Shown here: positions 1-7,167 of the stretch, piece by piece
Numbering within the stretch: position 1 is the stretch's first letter
Layout of the letters: the number at the start of each line of letters is the position of its first letter
From: an uncultured Chthonomonas sp.
GTDB taxonomy: Bacteria > Armatimonadota > Chthonomonadetes > Chthonomonadales > CAJBBX01
NCBI GenBank assembly: GCA_903886985.1
Contig: CAISOI010000164.1
Span: 1-8,515, forward strand
DNA: 8,515 nucleotides
Reading direction: 5' to 3'
The notes under the pieces: generated by a model
What the model saw: the letters and a program-made list of their open reading frames with translations, nothing else
Databases searched by the model: none
What the model was told of the DNA's origin: nothing
Position numbers and translations under genes: made by a program

Positions 1-2016
1 CGCGATTACGTGATCGATGCCATCAATCGGGATATGCCCTACAACCAGTTCGTCCGGGAGCAGATCGCAAGTGATGTCCTTTCTCCGAGAGATAATCTAA
101 AGTTGGCGGCAACCGGTTTTCTAGTTTCTGGTCCGTGGGATCAAGTGAGCGCGGTTTTGAACAAAGACCCCCTGATGCGAAAGACTTCACGGATGGATGA
201 GTTGGACGATATGGTCACCACCACTGCTGCAACTTTCCTCGGACTAACGGTGAACTGTGCCCGTTGCCACGACCACAAGTTTGACCCCATTCCCACCCGC
301 GATTATTATCGAATGGCGGCAGCATTTAGCGGAGCGGGCTTTGGGGAGAGAGTTGTTGCGCCGTCGGAAGTTCGCGCACAGTACGAAAAGCAGGCTTCGC
401 CTTTACGATCAGAAATATCGACTTTGAATGCAAAGCTGGACTCGCTCGATGTCAAAGTAAAGCCTCGGCTGCTGTTGGAGAAATTCCAGAGTTTCGACAA
501 AGCCCGACGTGATGAACCGCTGCGAATCCCCGTTAACCAGATATATAATCGGGAGCAATTTGCCGAAGTTAAAGCGCGTTATTGGCGCATGGTGATTCTG
601 GATGAATATAAAACCGCGGCACATCTCGACCATCTGGAGTTGCTGCCCGCAGGCATACATGCAAAACCATGGAGTGCCGATAAAACCGCAACTCCTGACA
701 AGCCTGTCATCTGGAGTTTTGATGCTGGTGCCGAGGTTTTGGTAAAAGAGATAGTCTGGTCATCGGACCGATTGACCGGCAAACAACAGGGTACTCCGAC
801 GATCTATCGATTTGAGTGTTCTAACGATTCCGGCGACAACAAGGTCTGGCGCACCCTCTCCACAAACCTGAACCATGTCGGTCGCATTGAGCTCGATCTG
901 CCGGAGATGCCCGACGAAGAGATCAATGCTGCCCTGTCTCCTTCAGACAGGCAATCGCGAATTTCGATCACTCAGAAGATTGCAGATTTGCAGCAGAAAC
1001 TGAACGCTATTCCGTCCCCCGAACGACTTTATGCCGTGAATCCCCACGCCCCTGAACAGATCTCGGTACTTAAGCGCGGCAATGTTGCAACCCCCTTGGA
1101 ACCGGTCACGCCGGGAGCATTATCCTGTGTAGGAAATTTGTCTGCGGACTTGAATGCTATGCCGGAAACTGCCGAGGGAGCGCGGCGCGTGGCTCTTGCA
1201 GATTGGATCGTCGATCCTCGAAATCCATTGACGGCACGGGTAATTGTCAACCGAGTTTGGGGCTATCACTTTGGCACCGGAATTGTGAATACTCCCAGTG
1301 ATTTTGGCAAGAATGGTGACCGCCCCACGCATCCTGAACTGATGGATTGGCTTGCCTCCGCTTTTATGGAGCATGGCTGGAGCTTGAAATGGCTCCATAA
1401 AGAGATCATGTCCTCGCGAACTTATCAACAGTCATCCGTGCTAAACGCCAATGCTCAAAAGATCGACGCAGGTAACCGATACTACTGGCGAATGCCTCTC
1501 AAGCGGATGGACGCCGAAACCTTGCGGGATTCCATCTTGTTCACGTCTGGCAGCCTAAACTGGAAGTCGGGAGGACCCGGTTTCGCTCTTCATAAGAACA
1601 GTGGTCGCGGTTCTTTCATCTATCACGCTCTGGAAAATGATGGTCCCGATGTGTGGCGAAGGTCGGTCTATCGGTTTGTGGTTCGGGGTGGTGATCGGCT
1701 CTTTTTGGATAGCTTTGATTGTCCCGATCCTTCCGTGGCAACTCCTCAACGAAGTATGTCGAACACCCCCGTTCAGGCACTTGCGCTATTGAACAACGGC
1801 TTTGTCATTCGGCAGGCAGAACTATTTGCCAACCGGTTGAAGAAGGAGACCAATGGCGTAGTTTCTAAAGAAGTGGAGCGAGCCTATCTGCTGGCATTTG
1901 GTCGGTCTCCATCTACCAAAGAGGTCGAAGCTGGGACCAAGTTTATAACTAAGCGGTCACTCGATCTGTATTGTCGCGCACTGCTCAATTCCAACGAGTT
2001 TGTTTATACACCGTAG
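1..2016 (+). CDS. DUF1549/DUF1553 (PSCyt2-PSD1) protein, 5'-truncated
   Basis: The frame is open to the first base (Arg-Asp-Tyr, then GTG at 10), so the real start lies upstream; the GTG is an internal Val. 671 residues are visible. Residues 1 to about 115 are the end of a DUF1549 (PSCyt2) domain, with PYNQFVREQ and a CxxCH motif CARCH (residues 86-90, bases 256-270) followed by DHKFDPIPTRDYY. A Lys/Glu-rich linker follows. Residues about 193-303 resemble the discoidin (F5/8 type C) insert seen in some relatives. From about residue 394 to the end is DUF1553 (PSD1), with NPLTARVIVNRVWGYHFG, DFGKNGDRPTHPELMDWLA, DCPDPSVATPQRSMSNTPVQ and the family-typical ending LLNSNEFVY. Full-length relatives usually carry a signal peptide and often a PSCyt1 haem domain, which would be in the missing part. 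The family's reaction is not established. CxxCH suggests c-type haem, but binding is unproven. It precedes the DUF1501 gene by 17 nt, the usual pairing. Confidence 0.93.
   Translation, partial: RDYVIDAINRDMPYNQFVREQIASDVLSPRDNLKLAATGFLVSGPWDQVSAVLNKDPLMRKTSRMDELDDMVTTTAATFLGLTVNCARCHDHKFDPIPTRDYYRMAAAFSGAGFGERVVAPSEVRAQYEKQASPLRSEISTLNAKLDSLDVKVKPRLLLEKFQSFDKARRDEPLRIPVNQIYNREQFAEVKARYWRMVILDEYKTAAHLDHLELLPAGIHAKPWSADKTATPDKPVIWSFDAGAEVLVKEIVWSSDRLTGKQQGTPTIYRFECSNDSGDNKVWRTLSTNLNHVGRIELDLPEMPDEEINAALSPSDRQSRISITQKIADLQQKLNAIPSPERLYAVNPHAPEQISVLKRGNVATPLEPVTPGALSCVGNLSADLNAMPETAEGARRVALADWIVDPRNPLTARVIVNRVWGYHFGTGIVNTPSDFGKNGDRPTHPELMDWLASAFMEHGWSLKWLHKEIMSSRTYQQSSVLNANAQKIDAGNRYYWRMPLKRMDAETLRDSILFTSGSLNWKSGGPGFALHKNSGRGSFIYHALENDGPDVWRRSVYRFVVRGGDRLFLDSFDCPDPSVATPQRSMSNTPVQALALLNNGFVIRQAELFANRLKKETNGVVSKEVERAYLLAFGRSPSTKEVEAGTKFITKRSLDLYCRALLNSNEFVYTP
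577..909 (+). other. discoidin (F5/8 type C)-like insert between DUF1549 and DUF1553
   Basis: This is a protein region, roughly residues 193-303 of the visible polypeptide. It begins at RYWRMVILDEY and contains KEIVWSSDRLTGKQQGTPT, then YRFECSNDSG and VWRTLST. This pattern of an 'I-V-W-S-x-D-R' strand, then 'TPT-YR-E-S-D', then 'W-T-L' matches the F5/8-type-C-like modules found inside some DUF1549/DUF1553 proteins. Such modules often bind carbohydrate. Here the assignment rests on pattern only, and ligand binding is not shown by the sequence. Confidence 0.5.
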
Positions 2017-2033
2017 TCAGGATGGAAATCTGA

Positions 2034-3488
2034 ATGTCAAACGAAAACTGTAAACGAACACCTTCTCAACCAACGCGCAGAGATTTTCTCTGGGAGATTG
2101 GCGGCGGGCTTGCTGGAATTGCGTTGGCTTCCATGGCGAAGGACGAAGCGCGGGCCGACAGCCATACACCAAGCCTTACACCAAGCCATACATTAGGACT
2201 ATCGCATTTTGGCGGTCGTGCGAAGCATGTCATTTTTATATCGCTCCCGGGTGGGCTGAGCCATGTGGATTCGTTTGACTATAAACCAGAATTGGTCAAA
2301 AACCACGGAAAAGAGATAGACGGTTCCAACACCATTGTGCCGTTTAACGGCAAGCGGGGAACTGTACTCAAAAGCCCCTGGGAATTCCGTCCGCACGGTA
2401 AATCAGGAAAATATCTCAGTGATCTGCTTCCAAACATTAACGGCTGTGTGGATGACCTCACCTTTATCCACTCTATGGTGGCGCGCAGCAATGCGCATGG
2501 TCCTGCATTGTTCCAGCTCTCCACCGGTTTTATCCTGCAAGGCTTTCCATCAGCGGGCTCGTGGATTAGTTATGGTCTGGGGTCACTGAACAACAATCTG
2601 CCATCGTTCGTGGTATTGCCGGACAATCGCGGGCTTCCTCCCTGTGGATCGGCGTTGTGGGGCAATGGCTTTCTGCCGGCATCCCATCAGGGCGTCATTT
2701 TTGGTGAGGAAAACCAACCAATTGCTGACCTCCGACCGCCGGATAAGATCGCTGCCTCAGATCAAACAGCAACCTACGATTTGTTGACTCATCTAAACGA
2801 ATCGCACCTAAAAGAACACCCCGAAGACGATCTTCTGGTCAGCCGCATAAAAGCCTATGAGCTTGCAGCGAAGATGCAGTTGAGCGCTCCCGAAGTGACC
2901 AGTATTGCCGGGGAATCCGAAAAGACCAAAGAAGCATACGGCCTGAACAATCCAATCACACGCGCTTACGGATATAACTGCCTTTTGGCGCGGAGATTAA
3001 TTGAACGCGGCGTGCGATGTGTTCAACTCTATAATGGAGGACACTTTGGAGAACCGCGGGTGAACTGGGATGCCCACGAGGATCTGGTGACCAATCACAA
3101 CAAGAATGGAACCATCCTTGATAAGCCGACCGCTGCCTTGCTCATGGATTTGAAACAGCGGGGAATGCTCGAGGATACTCTGGTGGTCTTTACCACAGAA
3201 TTTGGCAGATTACCGATCACCGAAGGTATTGGCGAAGCCGGCAGAGACCACAATCCAGAAGGCTTTTCGATCTTCCTAGCTGGGGCAGGAATCAAGCGCG
3301 GTTACTCTTATGGACAGACCGACGAACTTGGGTACAAAGCCGATAGCCCTACATCCATTTATGACCTCCACGCAACCGTGCTGCATCTACTCGGGATGGA
3401 TCACAAGAAACTCACTTTCTATCATAACGGCACCTATAGGCGACTTACGGATGTGCACGGGACCGTGATAAAAGACATTCTGGTCTGA
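2034..3488 (+). CDS. DUF1501 family protein, Tat-exported
   Basis: The protein has 484 residues, within the normal DUF1501 range, so it looks complete. The N-terminus has a twin-arginine signal: TRRDFLW (Arg15-Arg16) then a Gly/Ala-rich hydrophobic stretch GGGLAGIALASMA, so export in folded form by the Tat pathway is likely. DUF1501 belongs to the alkaline phosphatase/sulfatase superfamily. Landmarks are HVIFISLPGGLSHVDSFDYK (65-84), FPSAGSWISYGLGS (171-184), RLIERGVRCVQL (321-332), WDAHED (345-350), TTEFGR (387-392) and GRDHNPEGFSIFLAGAG (403-419); the Asp and His residues in these are candidate metal ligands. No reaction is established for the family. A weak AGGA (2019-2022) precedes the ATG. 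The gene starts 17 nt after the DUF1549/DUF1553 stop, so the two probably form one operon and may act together outside the cytoplasm. Confidence 0.95.
   Translation: MSNENCKRTPSQPTRRDFLWEIGGGLAGIALASMAKDEARADSHTPSLTPSHTLGLSHFGGRAKHVIFISLPGGLSHVDSFDYKPELVKNHGKEIDGSNTIVPFNGKRGTVLKSPWEFRPHGKSGKYLSDLLPNINGCVDDLTFIHSMVARSNAHGPALFQLSTGFILQGFPSAGSWISYGLGSLNNNLPSFVVLPDNRGLPPCGSALWGNGFLPASHQGVIFGEENQPIADLRPPDKIAASDQTATYDLLTHLNESHLKEHPEDDLLVSRIKAYELAAKMQLSAPEVTSIAGESEKTKEAYGLNNPITRAYGYNCLLARRLIERGVRCVQLYNGGHFGEPRVNWDAHEDLVTNHNKNGTILDKPTAALLMDLKQRGMLEDTLVVFTTEFGRLPITEGIGEAGRDHNPEGFSIFLAGAGIKRGYSYGQTDELGYKADSPTSIYDLHATVLHLLGMDHKKLTFYHNGTYRRLTDVHGTVIKDILV
2161..2196 (+). repeat. three 12-bp tandem repeats inside the DUF1501 gene
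   Basis: Three consecutive 12-nt units are present: GCCATACACCAA, GCCTTACACCAA and GCCATACATTAG. The first two differ at one base and the third is degenerate at its end. The unit is a multiple of three, so the frame is kept; the units encode Ser-His-Thr-Pro, Ser-Leu-Thr-Pro and Ser-His-Thr-Leu (residues 43-54). They lie just after the Tat signal and before the first conserved DUF1501 motif, in what should be a flexible linker. Confidence 0.85.
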
Positions 3489-3651
3489 TCAACAAATTGG
3501 TGCCTAACTCAGAAGGAGAATGACCACTGAATTGGGAATAATACCAAAGTTGTGAAACGTCGCCTGCTGCAAAGTCGTCTCGTCTTTCAACCTACCCTTT
3601 TAGAGGGTTTGTGGTTATTTCGGGCGAGCAACTGTTTTCTTAAATGTTCGT

Positions 3652-3657
3652 GGAGGA
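3652..3657 (+). promoter_or_regulatory. Shine-Dalgarno site that fixes the haem-protein start
   Basis: GGAGGA lies 4 nt before the ATG at 3662. An in-frame ATG at 3644 would place this site inside the gene and has no comparable upstream sequence. The 3662 start also gives a cleaner signal peptide (MTTIFRTSLIG), so it is preferred. Confidence 0.75.
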
Positions 3658-3661
3658 ACTA

Positions 3662-4735
3662 ATGACAACAATTTTCCGCACGAGCCTCATCGGTGTGGGT
3701 CTAACCTTATTGACCGCCGTGGCTCAAGCGAAACCAGAGTATGCTAAAAAAGAGAATAAAGCGTGTGGCTATTGCCATGTTAAAGAAGAGGGCGGCGGAC
3801 GGCGCAATATGCGTGGTGTCTATTACGCAATGCACAATCACACCTTTGAAGGATTCAAAGAAGGCGGCGATGCTGCAGGCGTAGCCGGTGCAACATCCAA
3901 CGCTCCTGCGAAAAAGACAGGTACTCCCGCATTCAAGATGGCGTGGTCTGCAACAGCGCCGGAAGGTACCAAGCGCATAGGCATTGGCGCGGTTGGAACC
4001 AATGGAGCAGTTGCAGTCGTTTCCCTTTCCGGAGATAAAATCACAGTATCCAAAATTGGTGACGATGCACTCATCGCTGACGGTGTTATCGAAGGTGTGA
4101 AAGATGCTTCCAAGTTTGTAGTTGGTACCTTTGCGAAGGGCAAACCGGCAAGCATCGTAGTACCCGGAATGGTCTATTATCGTGATGGCGACAAATTTGC
4201 TTCGAAAGCTGCAAAAGACATTTCCAACATCACCGGCCACGTTAAGTTTGCCGATGGTACTGAAAACATTTTCTATTTCGAAGGTGCCGCACCGGAAGTC
4301 TATTCTGTCGACCCAACCGCAGACAAACCAGTCTCAGGTGGTAAAGAGATGGTTCCACCGGATCAAGGAGCGGGAGTCTATTCCGACATTACCGTTCATC
4401 CACCGGTTGAACTGCTTGCAGCCCTTGGAGTTCCTGAAGAAGGTCAGAAGACCGGCGTAATTGGAATGTTTGATCCTCGAGCCGAGAGCAAGATCTATGT
4501 CTGGATGGTTTGGAATGGCAAAGATGGCAAGAACGTCGTAGCCGTAGCAGAAGGCGCGCTCGGCGGCGGTGCAGAAATCAAGCCGGTATGGACCAGTGCT
4601 GGAATTGAAGGAAAAGTGCTCGACGCAGCTTATGGCAAAGATCCTAAAAATCCCAAAGTTTCAGGCATTCTGGTGCTGACATCCTCTGGTGAGGGTGGAA
4701 AAGTCAGAAAGTTGACGTTCTACGCATTAGACTAA
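3662..4735 (+). CDS. exported single-haem c-type cytochrome-like protein with unassigned C-terminal domain
   Basis: From the preferred start at 3662 the protein has 357 residues; the longer reading from 3644 adds six. Residues 1-23 are a Sec-type signal peptide, with probable cleavage after AVAQA and before KPEYAKK. Directly after it is one c-type haem motif, CGYCH (Cys35, Cys38, His39; bases 3764-3778), then a Gly/Arg stretch and RGVYYAMHNHTFEGF, whose Met and His residues could supply the distal haem ligand. The remaining residues, about 85-357, are Gly- and Val-rich with alternating short hydrophobic strands and GDK/DGxxN turns (for example KFVVGTFAKGKPASIVVPG and KIYVWMVWNGKDGKN). This suggests repeated beta-sheet units, possibly a propeller; that fold is inference. 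It lies 173 nt after the DUF1501 stop and is followed by a strong hairpin, so it may be its own transcript. The partner and redox role are unknown. Confidence 0.85.
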   Translation: MTTIFRTSLIGVGLTLLTAVAQAKPEYAKKENKACGYCHVKEEGGGRRNMRGVYYAMHNHTFEGFKEGGDAAGVAGATSNAPAKKTGTPAFKMAWSATAPEGTKRIGIGAVGTNGAVAVVSLSGDKITVSKIGDDALIADGVIEGVKDASKFVVGTFAKGKPASIVVPGMVYYRDGDKFASKAAKDISNITGHVKFADGTENIFYFEGAAPEVYSVDPTADKPVSGGKEMVPPDQGAGVYSDITVHPPVELLAALGVPEEGQKTGVIGMFDPRAESKIYVWMVWNGKDGKNVVAVAEGALGGGAEIKPVWTSAGIEGKVLDAAYGKDPKNPKVSGILVLTSSGEGGKVRKLTFYALD

Positions 4736-4763
4736 ATCACGAATCATATAAAGTAAGGTTGTG

Positions 4764-4802
4764 AAATCGGCAGGCGGGCACCAAGTGTCTGTCTGCCGAT
4801 TT
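4764..4802 (+). terminator. strong hairpin, probable Rho-independent terminator of the haem-protein gene
   Basis: A perfect 10-bp inverted repeat, AAATCGGCAG (4764-4773) with CTGCCGATTT (4793-4802), continues inward through seven more pairs, three of them G-U, to a 5-nt loop CCAAG (4781-4785). The stem is 17 bp. The A run on the left and T run on the right (ATTTCTATC) fit an intrinsic terminator 28 nt after the haem-protein stop, though the T tract is short. It ends only 11 nt before the likely start of the next gene, so it could also act as a leader structure for that gene. Confidence 0.7.
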
Positions 4803-4813
4803 CTATCTCTGCA

Positions 4814-6127
4814 TTGAAATTAAACAAAACCGTTCGACAACTGTCTCTTTTCGCTGCTATTGCATTCGGAACTACTTTGCCAACTGGCTGCAAAGTAGAG
4901 ATACAATCACGGGCGGAAGATGTACACCTCCAAGTCTGGACCATGTGGAATGGTCAGGAGGAGAAGAACATTCTCGCGGTATTTGCCAGATACCACGAAC
5001 TGCACCCAAACATTTTCATTGAGAATCATGGCGGATTGCTCGACGACACCAAGACGATTCGCGCCATTGTTGCGAACGTCCCTCCCGATTTATGTACACT
5101 AACCGATCCTCTGGTGCTTGGTCCCCTTGCTGCAAATAATGCATTGCTTCCTTTGGATGATTTACTCAATACTGAAACTTACAAAGAGAGCGATTTTGTC
5201 CCTGCATCTCTAAAGCAGTGCCGATTTAAAGGGCGGCTTTATGCTATGCCCTATCTGATAGATTGCACGGCGCTCTTTTGGAATAAGAAGCTTTTCAAGG
5301 AGGCCGGTCTCGATCCAGAACGTCCTCCAAGTACGATGGAAGAGTTGCAGCAGTATGCCAAGAAATTAACCAAAGTTGAAAATAACGAGATTGCAATACT
5401 TGGATTGCAACCGTTAACCGACGTCATGCCGATTCTGTGTGTATTTGGAGGCAGATTAACGGACCCTTCCGAGAAGAATGTCACTGTCAATTCTGAAAAA
5501 ATGACTGAAGGTATGAGCTGGTATTTGGAAACTGTCAAAGCGATGGGCGGCTATGAAAAAGTGAATGCCTTCTCCAGTGGCTTTGGTCAGGCGCAGAGCG
5601 CGAACAACCCTTTTTTCGTTGGAAAAGTTGCCATGATGGTCAGTGGGGAATGGATTCCATTCTGGACCACGAAATACTCTTCTAATCTCGACTATGGCGT
5701 GGCAGCGCTTCCGCCCCCTGCAAATCATCCAGAACGTACTGGCACCACATGGCTGGGGGGTAATATGTTTGCTATCCCCCGTGCAAGTAAGCACGTTAAA
5801 GAGGCAAAAGAGATTCTCATCTGGATGCAGAGCGAAGAGGCACAGACCCTGCTCGCAAAATTGAACAACAATGTTCCTAATCAGCTCAGTGTTTTAGGTT
5901 CACCAGAATTGCGACAAGGCGAGCCTTACAAAAAGAAATTCAGTGTGTTTCTCGATCTTGCAAAGAGTAAGAATGCAGAGTATTTCCCTGCAATTCCTGT
6001 TTCGGGATTGTTGAACGGGGAGCTTCTAAATGCACGCGATGTGGTACTAAATCTTGAGAAATCTCCGAAGCAGGCACTGAACGATACGCAAGCGCGTGTT
6101 CAACGAGAACTGGGCAGATATCCATGA
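4814..6127 (+). CDS. carbohydrate ABC transporter solute-binding protein
   Basis: The 437-residue protein matches family-1 extracellular solute-binding proteins (MalE/UgpB type) in length and layout. It should capture a sugar or related solute outside the membrane and pass it to the permease. Typical stretches are LQVWTMWNGQEEKNI (near residue 40), the strand before DPLVLGPLAANNALLPLDDL, GRLYAMPYLIDCTALFWNKK then LFKEAGLDPERPPSTMEEL, GKVAMMVSGEW, and TTWLGGNMFAIPRASKH. The N-terminus has basic residues, a hydrophobic core and LPTGC (Cys26), a possible lipoprotein site, although Pro at -3 is not the usual Leu/Val/Ile. The start is TTG at 4814, giving MKLNKTVRQ; there is no in-frame ATG or GTG upstream before the stop at 4754, and no Shine-Dalgarno sequence. 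The stop overlaps the permease start. The solute cannot be read from sequence. Confidence 0.92.
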   Translation: MKLNKTVRQLSLFAAIAFGTTLPTGCKVEIQSRAEDVHLQVWTMWNGQEEKNILAVFARYHELHPNIFIENHGGLLDDTKTIRAIVANVPPDLCTLTDPLVLGPLAANNALLPLDDLLNTETYKESDFVPASLKQCRFKGRLYAMPYLIDCTALFWNKKLFKEAGLDPERPPSTMEELQQYAKKLTKVENNEIAILGLQPLTDVMPILCVFGGRLTDPSEKNVTVNSEKMTEGMSWYLETVKAMGGYEKVNAFSSGFGQAQSANNPFFVGKVAMMVSGEWIPFWTTKYSSNLDYGVAALPPPANHPERTGTTWLGGNMFAIPRASKHVKEAKEILIWMQSEEAQTLLAKLNNNVPNQLSVLGSPELRQGEPYKKKFSVFLDLAKSKNAEYFPAIPVSGLLNGELLNARDVVLNLEKSPKQALNDTQARVQRELGRYP

Positions 6128-7029
6128 TCAGACCTACTAAGAATTCAGTCACCACCCGCCGTGATCTTCTAGCAGGTTATGGGTTTATCTCACCATGGCT
6201 GATCGGGTTTCTCATACTAACTCTTTATCCTATCTGCGCTTCTTTGTACTATAGCTTTTGCGACTATCGCGTTCTAAGCCCACCCCATTGGGTTGGATTG
6301 AGGAATTACACAGAGCTCTTTACGGACAAGGACTATTTCCTCCCGTCGCTCTGGAACACCATGTTCATGTTCCTCGAACTGCCGATTGCACTCGCACTTT
6401 CTGTGGGAATTGCGCTGTTATTGAACCAGAAGTTGAAGGGGATGGTCTTCTTTCGAACGCTTTGTTACCTACCTTCGGTGGTACCAACTGTCGCCTCAGC
6501 GATTCTTTGGCTATGGTTATTGAATCCCGAGTATGGACTGGTGAATGCCACACTAAAGATGCTGCATATCCCCACAACGTCGTGGCTCCAAAGTCCCATT
6601 TGGGCAAAGCCAGCGTTTATTATTTTGGATCTATGGGCAGTCGGTGGCGGAATTGTCATCTACCTCGCAGCACTTCAGGGCGTCCCACAACATCTTTATG
6701 AAGCCGCAGACTTGGATGGTGCAGGTCCCTGGCGAAAAACCTGGAACATAACCCTTCCTGCGATAAGCCCGGTGATCTTCTTTAATGCCATACTGGGGAT
6801 CATCGCCACATTTCAGTACTTCACGCAAACGTTTTTGTTGACCAACGGCGGACCAGCAAACTCAACTCTGTTCTATGCCTTGTTCCTATATCAGAATGCG
6901 TTCCAGTATTTCCGGATGGGATACGCCAGCGCCATGGCATGGGTGCTGTTTGCGATTACGGCTCTGGCAACGGTCATTGTTTTCAAAAGTTCGGCAAGAC
7001 TGGTATATTATGAGGGCGGAGATAACTGA
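6124..7029 (+). CDS. carbohydrate ABC transporter permease, MalF/UgpA type
   Basis: This inner-membrane permease of 301 residues is of the usual length. Hydrophobic segments lie near residues 19-44, 76-100, 112-133, 162-185, 216-240 and 266-287, giving the expected six helices. The binding-protein-dependent permease signature (EAA loop) is present at residues 192-212: YEAADLDGAGPWRKTW then NITLP, which docks on the ATPase. FLLTNGGPANST (237-248) is also typical of the MalF/UgpA subfamily. Its ATG overlaps the solute-binding-protein stop in an ATGA, so the two are translationally coupled and probably handle the same solute. Such importers need a second, MalG/UgpE-type permease and an ATPase; neither follows, so these must be encoded elsewhere if the transporter works. 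Confidence 0.95.
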   Translation: MIRPTKNSVTTRRDLLAGYGFISPWLIGFLILTLYPICASLYYSFCDYRVLSPPHWVGLRNYTELFTDKDYFLPSLWNTMFMFLELPIALALSVGIALLLNQKLKGMVFFRTLCYLPSVVPTVASAILWLWLLNPEYGLVNATLKMLHIPTTSWLQSPIWAKPAFIILDLWAVGGGIVIYLAALQGVPQHLYEAADLDGAGPWRKTWNITLPAISPVIFFNAILGIIATFQYFTQTFLLTNGGPANSTLFYALFLYQNAFQYFRMGYASAMAWVLFAITALATVIVFKSSARLVYYEGGDN

Positions 7030-7112
7030 ATCCGCTTGGCAGTTAGTGAACCCCTTGGAAACAATTAGGAACTAACCAACCGTATACGATTTGTGCAATA
7101 TTTATCCTTATT

Positions 7113-7131
7113 CAGCCGCTCACGGTGGCTG
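7113..7131 (+). other. short stem-loop in the gap after the permease gene
   Basis: CAGCCGC (7113-7119) pairs with GTGGCTG (7125-7131), seven pairs including one G-U, around the loop TCACG. It lies 84 nt after the permease stop and 37 nt before the next ATG. The following bases TTCTCAAGTTTTC hold only a broken T tract, so it is at best a weak terminator; it could instead sit in the 5' leader of the next gene. I see no convincing promoter hexamers in this gap (7030-7167) and no remnant of a second permease. Confidence 0.4.
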
Positions 7132-7167
7132 TTCTCAAGTTTTCATATTTAGGAGTACATTTACAAG

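Noticed and set aside
3520..3555. Eleven-codon open frame after AAGGAG, between the DUF1501 and haem-protein genes
   Set aside because: The purine-rich site is only 1 nt from the ATG, too close for normal initiation, and a frame this short is expected by chance.
3589..3616. Weak hairpin (ACCCT/AGGGT with outer AACC/GGTT) before the haem-protein gene, as a terminator for the DUF1501 operon
   Set aside because: The core stem is only five pairs, the outer pairing needs an unequal internal loop, and no T tract of use follows.
3707..4240. Open frame of 177 codons on the - strand inside the haem-protein gene
   Set aside because: It lies entirely antisense to a gene with a clear signal peptide, haem motif and Shine-Dalgarno site; its protein is Cys/Phe-rich with no recognisable domain.
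4761..4817. Eighteen-codon GTG open frame covering the hairpin before the solute-binding-protein gene, as a leader peptide
   Set aside because: Its codons are dictated by the hairpin arms, there is only a weak AAGG upstream, and no run of regulatory codons is present.
6258..6701. Open frame of 147 codons on the + strand inside the permease gene
   Set aside because: It is out of frame with a confidently identified six-helix permease and shows no family motifs.
7081..7088. Palindrome CGTATACG as a possible operator for a sugar-responsive repressor
   Set aside because: An 8-bp palindrome is common by chance, it lies after rather than before the transporter genes, and no second copy is seen upstream of them.
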